From the NCBI GenBank assembly GCA_016928935.1, contig JAFGJU010000134.1, forward strand, positions 1 to 10,575: 10,575 nucleotides of DNA, read 5' to 3'. Made by a program: the position numbers and the translations under genes. Below are positions 1-5,239 of the stretch, in pieces. The notes beneath the pieces were generated by a model, which was not told the DNA's origin, ran no database searches, and saw nothing but the letters and a program-made list of their open reading frames with translations. Every line of letters starts with the position of its first letter. Position 1 is the stretch's first letter. The DNA is from Candidatus Eiseniibacteriota bacterium (GTDB taxonomy: Bacteria > Eisenbacteria > RBG-16-71-46 > JAFGJU01).

Positions 1-34
1 GGCCGGCCGGCAACCGCCGAGACCGCCCTGCCGC

Positions 35-817
35 CTACTTGCCCTGGAACTTGGCTTCCCTCTTCTCCAGGAACGCCTTCACGCCTTCCTTCATGTCTTC
101 CGTCGCGAAGCAGAGGCCGAAGAAGTTGGCCTCCACCTCGCAGCCTTCGTCTATCGTGCCCTGGAGCCCCTGGTCCACGGCTTCCATCGCGTAGCGTATG
201 GCCAGAGCGCCCTTGGACAGAAACACCTTCGCCATCTCCTGGCAGGTGTGCATCAGGTTCTCCGGCTGAGTGACCTTGTTGACGAGTCCCATGCCGGCCG
301 CCTCCTGGGCGCTTATGAACCTGCCTGACAGGATGAGCTCCAGCGCCGCGGCCCTGCCCACGATCCGGGTCAGCCGCTGGGTCCCGCCGTATCCCGGGAT
401 GACCCCGAGGTTGAGCTCCGGCTGCCCGAACTTCGCGCTGTCGGAGGCCACTCTCATAGTGCAGGACATGGCCAGCTCGCAGCCGCCGCCCAGCGCGAAC
501 CCGTTCACCGCCGCGATGGACGGCTTCCCCATCGTCTCTATCAGACGGAACACGTGCTGCCCGGACTGCGCGAACCGGCGCGCGGCTTCGGGCGAAAACT
601 CCAGGAATTCCCTTATGTCGGCGCCGGCCACGAACGCCTTCTCGCCGCCGCCGGTGATTATCATCACACCTATGGAATCGTCTTGCCTGATGTCCAGCAC
701 GGCGTCCCTCAACTCGTCCATCGTGGCAACGTTGAGCGCGTTCAGGACCTTGGGCCTGCTGATGGTGATTGTCGCTATTCCTTCCTTCTTCTCGACGACG
801 ATATTCTCGTAAGCCAT
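35..817 (-). CDS. Enoyl-CoA hydratase (crotonase family)
   Basis: A 260-residue protein of normal crotonase length that should hydrate 2-enoyl-CoA (for example crotonyl-CoA) to 3-hydroxyacyl-CoA in the cytosol. The fold markers are in order: the N-terminal beta strand with SRPKVLNAL (20-28), the first oxyanion-hole segment AGADI (64-68), the second GFALGGGCE (106-114), and QPELNLG (132-138). Both catalytic glutamates of true hydratases appear present (E114 and E134), which favours hydratase over isomerase or other crotonase activities. The ATG start is well supported: AAGGAGGG lies at 822-829 on the plus-strand coordinates, its GGAGG core 5 nt from the start. It is the last of three co-directional minus-strand genes, 111 nt after the Mth938-domain gene. 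A role in beta-oxidation or butyryl-CoA metabolism is inferred from the family and from etfBA nearby; exact chain-length specificity cannot be read. Confidence 0.93.
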   Translation of the reverse strand: MAYENIVVEKKEGIATITISRPKVLNALNVATMDELRDAVLDIRQDDSIGVMIITGGGEKAFVAGADIREFLEFSPEAARRFAQSGQHVFRLIETMGKPSIAAVNGFALGGGCELAMSCTMRVASDSAKFGQPELNLGVIPGYGGTQRLTRIVGRAAALELILSGRFISAQEAAGMGLVNKVTQPENLMHTCQEMAKVFLSKGALAIRYAMEAVDQGLQGTIDEGCEVEANFFGLCFATEDMKEGVKAFLEKREAKFQGK

Positions 818-888
818 GCGTCCCTCCTTGGACCGGGACCCGTTAACCGGATGCCGGGTCTTGATTCGGTATATGCATCAGTAGCCGG

Positions 889-908
889 CCGGGCCCTCTG
901 CGGCCCGG
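889..908 (-). terminator. GC-rich hairpin after the Mth938-domain gene
   Basis: A perfect 7-bp inverted repeat (CCGGGCC / GGCCCGG) around a 6-nt loop lies 20 nt beyond the stop of the Mth938-domain gene and about 70 nt before the enoyl-CoA hydratase start. There is no U-tract on the minus strand after the stem, so it is not a canonical intrinsic terminator. It could be a partial terminator, an mRNA-stabilising structure or a processing site between the two genes. Confidence 0.35.
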
Positions 909-928
909 TTTCCCACCCGACCCGTCGT

Positions 929-1267
929 CTAGCAGGTCAGGTGAAGAGCGGCGACGACGCGCTTGTTCTTGGACAGCTCGTTGTACTTCTGGCACGCCTT
1001 GCGCGTGTTGGCCACGACGAGCTGGATTCCGGCGGCCTCGAACACGTGCTTCGTGCGTGACAGCACTTCCAGAAAACCCGAGTATCCTGTTCCGACTACC
1101 ACGACTTCGGGCTTCGCGCTCATTATCTCCTTTACGTCTTCCACCGCGAGTTTGTGCCCTTCCTTGCGCCACCACTTGTCGTCAACTCTGTCCGGGTAGA
1201 TGATGACGTCGGAGGTGTAACTCGTGCCGTTGATGATGATCTCTCCGAACTCGTACGAATGAATCAT
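929..1267 (-). CDS. Mth938-like domain protein (NDUFAF3/DUF498 family)
   Basis: A 112-residue single-domain protein of the Mth938/NDUFAF3-type family. It shows an N-terminal beta segment (FGEIIINGTSY, 7-17), a conserved WWR (42-44 region, in DDKWWRKEGH), a glycine-rich loop after a hydrophobic strand (VVVVGTGYSG, 55-64) and a terminal HLTC. The length matches free-standing bacterial and archaeal members. The biochemical function in prokaryotes is not established; the mitochondrial relative NDUFAF3 is a complex I assembly factor. An in-frame open region runs further upstream, but the ATG at 1267 is chosen because AGGAGG (plus-strand 1276-1281) sits 8 nt before it and homology begins there. It lies 65 nt after endonuclease Q on the same strand and is probably co-transcribed with it. 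Confidence 0.85.
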   Translation of the reverse strand: MIHSYEFGEIIINGTSYTSDVIIYPDRVDDKWWRKEGHKLAVEDVKEIMSAKPEVVVVGTGYSGFLEVLSRTKHVFEAAGIQLVVANTRKACQKYNELSKNKRVVAALHLTC

Positions 1268-1332
1268 CAATTCCCCCTCCTCACTGCAATCTGCAACGGG
1301 ACGGCGCGCCGGCACCCGAGACCGGCCGGGCG

Positions 1333-2586
1333 TCAGAACAAGGACATCTGCTCTTTTGCCAGCGCCTCCTGGGGCTCGTCGTTTCCGAGCAACGAGATCT
1401 TGCCGAAGACCCCGTCGTGGCCCGGAACGATCTTGACCTTGCCGTCTCTCATGCGCTTGACACCCTCGGCCACGCTGCATGGAACGTGCCTGGAAAGCTC
1501 CTCCAACGGGCGATCCAGGAGCACGTTGAACTCGCTTCCGAAGGTCTTGACTATCCTCATGTACTCCCGTTCGACCGACGCGGCCGAGGGGGCGACGCCG
1601 AGGGCCTCCGCCACTATCTCGGCGAGGGGTATCACGTGCCGGAAGGGTATGGCACCTTCAGGCGTCAAGCCCGGCATCCTGTCTGCCAGCTCTTCGATTC
1701 TGTGGCAGACGCCCATGGTGAGGCTCTTCTTGCACACAGGGCAGATCTTGTTCAGTTTCCTGGACTCCTCCGGCGACAGCACCACGCCGCAGTTCCTGTG
1801 GCCGTCGTAGTGATACTTGCCCTCCTCTGGAAAGAACTCAATTGTGAAGAGAAGTCTCTTCCTGTCCTTCTTCTTGATGACGTCGCAAATCGTCTTGTAC
1901 GACAGCTCACAATCGAACACGTTCGCCTCGCGGCCCAGTCGGGACGGCGAGTGGGCGTCCGAGTTGGACAGGAGCGTGATGTCGTCCAGCTTCGACAGCC
2001 GCCAGTTCATCTGAGGGTCCGAGGAAAGGCCTGTCTCGATTGCGTGGATGTTCCTCGTCTCCTCCTCGAAGCACTCCTCCAGCGAGTCGAAACCGGAATT
2101 GGCCCCGAACACGCTGAACCAGGGGGTCCATGCGTGGGCGGGGATGAGCATGAACGAGGGCGACACGTCCAGCGCCATTTTCACGAGGTCCTTCGTCGGG
2201 AACGTGAAGATGGGTCTGCCGTCGCTGGACAGCTTCCCGTACCTCTGAAGCTTGGCGTTCAGGCGCTCGACGTCCTTCTTGTCCCGCGCGAACAGCAGGG
2301 TGTGGACCTTCCGGAGCTTCCCGCCCTGGTGGTAGATGTTGCAGACCTCTCCGGTCAGCATGAACCGCGCCGGCGACTGGCTCTTCTTGACCCTGTAGAG
2401 GCCTTCCTCGGCGGGTTCCAGTCTGGCGCTCAATTCTGCGAAGTAGGTGGGATGCGTGAAGTCTCCGGTGCCGACCAGCTGGATTCCCTTGAGTGCGGCC
2501 CAGTTAGCGAGGGCTCCTACCTCCATCTCCGTGCTGGTGGCGCGGCTGTATCGAGAATGAACGTGAAGGTCAGCTATGAACCGCAA
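1333..2586 (-). CDS. endoQ: Endonuclease Q (PHP-domain DNA repair nuclease)
   Basis: A 417-residue protein recognised as the EndoQ family, which nicks DNA 5' to deaminated bases (uracil, hypoxanthine, xanthine) and abasic sites. The PHP metal site is visible: DLHVHS (6-11), TGDF (40-43), E80, H94-region KVHT, PAHAW (149-153), E184 and SDAH (209-212). A zinc-ribbon-like element follows: H263/C266 in HRNC and C282/C285 in CPVC. A C-terminal helical region ends in EQMSLF, with QMSLF (413-417) resembling a bacterial sliding-clamp-binding peptide. The start is TTG, because the PHP strand begins immediately and no upstream in-frame ATG exists; a GGGGG stretch lies about 7 nt upstream. EndoQ is best known from Thermococcales and is sporadic in bacteria, so this copy may have been transferred long ago; codon use matches its neighbours. 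It leads the minus-strand cluster. Confidence 0.92.
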   Translation of the reverse strand: MRFIADLHVHSRYSRATSTEMEVGALANWAALKGIQLVGTGDFTHPTYFAELSARLEPAEEGLYRVKKSQSPARFMLTGEVCNIYHQGGKLRKVHTLLFARDKKDVERLNAKLQRYGKLSSDGRPIFTFPTKDLVKMALDVSPSFMLIPAHAWTPWFSVFGANSGFDSLEECFEEETRNIHAIETGLSSDPQMNWRLSKLDDITLLSNSDAHSPSRLGREANVFDCELSYKTICDVIKKKDRKRLLFTIEFFPEEGKYHYDGHRNCGVVLSPEESRKLNKICPVCKKSLTMGVCHRIEELADRMPGLTPEGAIPFRHVIPLAEIVAEALGVAPSAASVEREYMRIVKTFGSEFNVLLDRPLEELSRHVPCSVAEGVKRMRDGKVKIVPGHDGVFGKISLLGNDEPQEALAKEQMSLF

Positions 2587-2630
2587 TGCCGGACCCCCAT
2601 CAAATCGTCATTGCGTCAGAAGAGAAACTC

Positions 2631-2734
2631 GGCTCTGCGTCGCGCGGCGTCTCGCCGGAACGTCAGGAACAATCGGAATATACTGCGATGCGGAGGGTTT
2701 GCAAGGAAAAAAGAGTGGGCGGCTGTGCGTCGCG
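2631..2734. repeat. Pair of 14-bp direct repeats, 90 nt apart
   Basis: GGCTCTGCGTCGCG at 2631-2644 and GGCTGTGCGTCGCG at 2721-2734 differ by one base. They bracket the proposed endoQ promoter, one in the leader and one upstream of the -35. A weaker relative (TTCTGCGTCTCG) occurs at 2999-3010 in the etfB leader. They could be protein-binding sites or remnants of an older repeat. Confidence 0.5.
2677..2704 (-). promoter_or_regulatory. Putative sigma70-type promoter for endoQ
   Basis: On the minus strand a TTGCAA box (plus-strand 2699-2704) is followed after 16 nt by TATATT (plus-strand 2677-2682), matching four and five of six consensus positions. Initiation near 2670 would give a leader of about 85 nt to the TTG start of endoQ. 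It is the only good AT-rich -10 in this GC-rich gap on that strand. Confidence 0.5.
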
Positions 2735-2801
2735 AGGGGCCGCGGCTTCCAAGGTCGGCGCAGCACTCGGAGGTGGCATTTTCCCTTTGGCGCTGCGCCC
2801 G

Positions 2802-2937
2802 GACGCCATCGCCCTGAGGCCGCGTTTCGCGCTACCCCCTGACGTCATCGCTCTGACCCCGCGTTTCGCGCTACCCGCTGACGTATCGCTCCGACCCCGC
2901 GTTTCGCGCTGTACTCCGACATTATCGCTTTGGCGCC
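2802..2937. repeat. 39-bp imperfect tandem repeat array
   Basis: Three near-complete units (2802-2840, 2841-2879, 2880-2917; 39, 39 and 38 nt) and a decayed partial unit (2918-2937) are visible. Each full unit starts with GACGyCATCGC-like sequence and contains an identical near-palindrome CGCGTTTCGCG, at 2821-2831, 2860-2870 and 2898-2908. Unit 2 also begins with a perfect TGACGTCA palindrome (2840-2847). The units abut with no unique spacers, so this is not a CRISPR. The array sits between the endoQ and etfB promoters, so it could act as a set of operator-like sites, a nucleoid-protein site, or simply a minisatellite. Confidence 0.85.
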
Positions 2938-2956
2938 ACCCACGACGCACGGGACC

Positions 2957-2986
2957 TTGACAGAGAGGTTTTGAGAGTGTTAGGCT
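2957..2986 (+). promoter_or_regulatory. Putative sigma70-type promoter for etfBA
   Basis: A perfect TTGACA (2957-2962) is followed after 18 nt by TAGGCT (2981-2986), which keeps the critical TA...T positions of a -10 box. Initiation near 2993 would give a leader of about 35 nt with GGAGGA (3019-3024) just before the etfB ATG. Confidence 0.5.
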
Positions 2987-3028
2987 GTAGGTTCTAGGTT
3001 CTGCGTCTCGTTGCCGCCGGAGGAATGG

Positions 3029-3823
3029 ATGCACGCAATCGTCTGCATCAAGCAGGTCCCGGAAAGCCCCAGCGTGGGCATAGACCCCAAGACCAACACC
3101 CTCATCAGGCAGGGCATCCCCAGCATCATCAACCCGTTCGACCTGTACGCCATAGAGGAGGCACTGCTTCTCAAAGATAAGTCGGGCGGCAAGGTGACGG
3201 TCGTGACCATGGGTCCACCCCAGGCCGTGGATGCCTTGAAAGAGGCGCTGGCCATGGGCTGTGACGAGGCGATTTTCTTGTGTGACAAAGGGTTCGCCGG
3301 GTCCGACACGTGGGCGACGTCGTACGCTCTCGCCAAGGCCATCCAGAGCAAGGCCGCCGACTACGACGTCATATTCTGCGGGAAGCAGGCCATCGACGGA
3401 GACACTGCACAAGTGGGACCGGGAGTGGCCCGGCGCCTGGGTATCCCGCAGCTCACGTACGTGTGCAAGGTCAGAGAAGTCGACCTGGAAGCGAAAAAGA
3501 TAGTGGTCGAGCGGCTGCTCGAGGCCGGGAAGGAAGTCGTGGAGTCGAGGCTGCCGGCGCTCGTCACGGTAGTGAAGGACATCAATAAGCCCCGGTTCAG
3601 AACGCTCATCGGCATAAGAAAGGCGTCGCAAGCCCAGATTCCGATGCTCAAGCCCTCCGACATCGGATGCGAGGAAGAGCACACCGGCCTGGCCGGCTCG
3701 CCCACGGAAGTCGTCAAGATATTCACGCCCGAGCCTCGAAAGGGCGGGCAGGTAATAGAGGGGGAGCCGGAAGAGGCCTGCGAGACCCTGGTTCAAAAGC
3801 TGATGGACGCGAAGATACTGTAG
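3029..3823 (+). CDS. etfB: Electron transfer flavoprotein beta subunit
   Basis: A 264-residue EtfB, normal length. It begins with the typical IVCIKQVPES strand-loop (4-13) and INPFDLYAIEEAL (34-46), and carries the AMP/nucleotide-binding signature GKQAIDGDTAQVGP (118-131). The GDTAQVGP form is that of clostridial and other anaerobe-type EtfB proteins, including bifurcating ones, rather than the mitochondrial DxxxTGQ form. In bifurcating complexes EtfB carries the FAD that receives hydride from NADH. The start at 3029 is preferred over an in-frame TTG at 3011, because GGAGG (3019-3023) lies 5 nt before it and family homology begins there. It is followed by etfA 155 nt downstream; the two subunits form a heterodimer passing electrons between an acyl-CoA dehydrogenase-type partner and NADH/ferredoxin or quinone. 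Confidence 0.95.
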   Translation: MHAIVCIKQVPESPSVGIDPKTNTLIRQGIPSIINPFDLYAIEEALLLKDKSGGKVTVVTMGPPQAVDALKEALAMGCDEAIFLCDKGFAGSDTWATSYALAKAIQSKAADYDVIFCGKQAIDGDTAQVGPGVARRLGIPQLTYVCKVREVDLEAKKIVVERLLEAGKEVVESRLPALVTVVKDINKPRFRTLIGIRKASQAQIPMLKPSDIGCEEEHTGLAGSPTEVVKIFTPEPRKGGQVIEGEPEEACETLVQKLMDAKIL

Positions 3824-3846
3824 GGGTTTCGGCCGCAGGGATTCCG

Positions 3847-3866
3847 GCGCGGCGGACGAGCCGCGC
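3847..3866 (+). other. GC-only hairpin in the etfB-etfA gap
   Basis: A 7-bp stem made only of G and C (GCGCGGC / GCCGCGC) closes a 6-nt loop 23 nt after the etfB stop. The 155-nt gap continues as very GC-rich, Ala/Arg-like repetitive sequence. No T-tract follows, so termination is not expected; an effect on relative etfB:etfA expression or mRNA stability is possible. Confidence 0.45.
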
Positions 3867-3966
3867 GGAAGCACCGGCGGCAGGCGTGGCAGCCGCCGGG
3901 ACGGCCGCGGTTCGGGCGGTCGCGGTCCGGGCCGCGGGGCCGCGCTCCCGACTGAAACAGCGGACT

Positions 3967-3973
3967 AAGAGGT
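3967..3973 (+). promoter_or_regulatory. Ribosome binding site deciding the etfA TTG start
   Basis: AAGAGGT, 6 nt from the GAGG core to a TTG at 3979, is the only clear Shine-Dalgarno between etfB and the ferredoxin domain. It supports starting etfA at TTG rather than in the Ala/Arg-rich open frame upstream. Confidence 0.6.
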
Positions 3974-3978
3974 ATAGG

Positions 3979-5181
3979 TTGCCTAACCTGAGACTTGACG
4001 AAGAGAACTGCACCGGTTGCGGTGCGTGCGTGGACACCTGCCCGTTCGGCGCACTCGTGCTCGAGGGCGCGGTCGTGCGCATACTCGACAGCTGCACCGA
4101 CTGCGGCGCGTGCGTCGGCTCCTGCCCTTCCGAAGCCCTGATACTTGAGAGGCCAAAGGCCGCCGGCCCGGCGGTCGACCTGTCCGCTTACAAGGACGTG
4201 TGGATTGTCGTGGAATACGACAGGAAGGGCGTGTCCCACGTGGCTCTGGAACTCTTGGGCAAGGGCAGGGAGCTGGCCGACAGGCTGGGCTGCCGCCTGG
4301 CGGCGCTCGTGCTGGGAGAGTCGGTGTCCCACCTGACGGACGAGCTCTTCGCCCACGGTGCGGACCTGGCCTACGTGGTGGAGCACGCCGCTCTCAAGAA
4401 GTACAGGACGGACCCGTACGTGGAGACGGCCGCTCAGCTGATCAGAAAGCACAAGCCCGAGGTGGTGCTGCTGGGCGCCACGACGACCGGCAGGGACTTT
4501 GCCGGCGCGCTGGCCGCGGAAATAGACACCGGGCTCACGGCTGACTGCACCGGCCTGGAGATAGACGCCGCCTCCAGGAACCTCGTCCAGACCCGGCCCG
4601 CTTTCGGCGGGAACATCATGGCCCAGATCGTATGCAAGAGACACAGGCCGCAGATGTCCACCGTCAGGCCCAAAGTCATGGAGCTGCCAAAGCGCAGGGA
4701 CGGCCACAAGGGCCAGGTTGTGAAGGAAGAGGTGGCACTCGACGATGAGAAGTTCCTGACCAAAGTGCTGGAGTTCGTGAAGGAAGAGGGCTCGACCGTG
4801 AACCTGGCCGACGCGAACGTCATCGTGTCGGGCGGCAGAGGCCTTCAGGACCCGGCCAACTTCAAGGTGATAGAAGAACTCGCGAAGGTTCTGGGGGGAG
4901 CGGTGGGCGCCTCCAGGGCCGCTGTCGACGCGGGCTGGATAGCGTATCCGCATCAGGTCGGGCAGACGGGCAAGACGGTCCGGCCGAAGCTCTACATAGC
5001 CTGCGGGATCTCGGGTGCGATCCAGCATCTGGCCGGGATGCAGACTTCGGACATCATCGTGGCCGTCAACAAGGACCCCGACGCCCCCATATTCAAGGTC
5101 GCGACGTTCGGAGTCGTGGCGGACCTGTTCCAGGCGGTTCCCCTTCTGACCGAGAAGCTCAGGAAACGCCTGGGCAAGTGA
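3979..5181 (+). CDS. etfA: Electron transfer flavoprotein alpha subunit with N-terminal 2[4Fe-4S] ferredoxin domain
   Basis: A 400-residue fusion. Residues 11-21 and 39-49 are two CxxCxxCxxxCP clusters (C11/14/17/21 and C39/42/45/49), a complete bacterial-type 2[4Fe-4S] ferredoxin module. The EtfA part follows from about residue 70: the N-terminal domain with LLGATTTGRDFAGALA (164-179), then the FAD domain with SGGRG (284-288), GASRAAVDAGW (310-320), HQVGQTGKTV (325-334) and ACGISGAIQH (341-350). Ferredoxin-fused EtfA is known from bifurcating Etf complexes such as CarE of caffeyl-CoA reductase and LctC of lactate dehydrogenase, where the clusters are thought to relay electrons to or from ferredoxin. 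The TTG start has an AAGAGGT ribosome site; the frame stays open upstream but encodes only low-complexity Ala/Arg sequence. With etfB it forms one operon. Which dehydrogenase it serves is not shown here. Confidence 0.93.
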   Translation: MPNLRLDEENCTGCGACVDTCPFGALVLEGAVVRILDSCTDCGACVGSCPSEALILERPKAAGPAVDLSAYKDVWIVVEYDRKGVSHVALELLGKGRELADRLGCRLAALVLGESVSHLTDELFAHGADLAYVVEHAALKKYRTDPYVETAAQLIRKHKPEVVLLGATTTGRDFAGALAAEIDTGLTADCTGLEIDAASRNLVQTRPAFGGNIMAQIVCKRHRPQMSTVRPKVMELPKRRDGHKGQVVKEEVALDDEKFLTKVLEFVKEEGSTVNLADANVIVSGGRGLQDPANFKVIEELAKVLGGAVGASRAAVDAGWIAYPHQVGQTGKTVRPKLYIACGISGAIQHLAGMQTSDIIVAVNKDPDAPIFKVATFGVVADLFQAVPLLTEKLRKRLGK

Positions 5182-5205
5182 CCCGCTGCGGCCGCCGGAA
5201 GTCCA

Positions 5206-5234
5206 CCCTCCCACGACCCCTGCCCCCGTGCCCC
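5206..5234 (-). promoter_or_regulatory. G-quadruplex motif in the convergent gap (C-rich on plus strand)
   Basis: On the minus strand five consecutive G-runs of 4, 5, 4, 3 and 3 bases are separated by loops of 3, 2, 4 and 1 nt, satisfying the usual G3+N1-7 rule with one spare run. The first run starts 5 nt after the stop codon of the PLP enzyme, so it would lie in that gene's 3' UTR. Read on the plus strand the same stretch is C-rich and G-poor just after etfA, as Rho-loading sites often are. No classical hairpin-plus-U terminator is seen in this 58-nt gap. Confidence 0.6.
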
Positions 5235-5239
5235 TCCGC

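Larger units (their letters stand above)
2587..3028. other. 442-nt divergent intergenic region
   Basis: This gene-free stretch separates endoQ (minus) from etfB (plus). From left to right it holds the endoQ leader and promoter (2677-2704), two copies of a GGCTsTGCGTCGCG motif exactly 90 nt apart (2631, 2721), a degenerate 39-bp tandem repeat array (about 2802-2937), and the etfB promoter and leader (2957-3028). A 124-codon open frame runs through it on the plus strand but has no coding character beyond translating the repeats. Confidence 0.8.

Noticed and set aside
866..875. A -10-like TATACC for a separate promoter of the enoyl-CoA hydratase gene
   Set aside because: No -35-like hexamer is present at a 16-18-nt distance on that strand.
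1417..2817. A 466-codon open frame on the plus strand opposite endoQ
   Set aside because: It is the shadow of endoQ; the translation is Arg/Val/Leu-rich with no recognisable domain and it runs across the endoQ promoter.
2802..2937. Possible CRISPR array
   Set aside because: The units abut at a 38-39-nt period with no unique spacers, and no cas genes are present.
2586..2960. A 124-codon plus-strand open frame with a 13-residue repeat (PRFAL-type)
   Set aside because: The repeat is explained by the 39-bp DNA repeats; the third unit is 38 nt and shifts the frame of the pattern, and there is no ribosome site, so coding is unlikely.
2663..3874. A 403-codon minus-strand open frame across etfB and the repeat array
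   Set aside because: It is antisense to etfB and includes repeat translation; no domain is visible.
3667..3978. An N-terminal extension of EtfA into or before etfB
   Set aside because: The extra sequence is low-complexity Ala/Arg, while a Shine-Dalgarno sits just before the TTG at 3979, next to the conserved ferredoxin domain.
3793..5214. A 473-codon open frame on the minus strand opposite etfA
   Set aside because: It is antisense to a clearly conserved EtfA with intact ferredoxin cysteines; its translation shows no family motif, and long antisense frames are common in GC-rich DNA.
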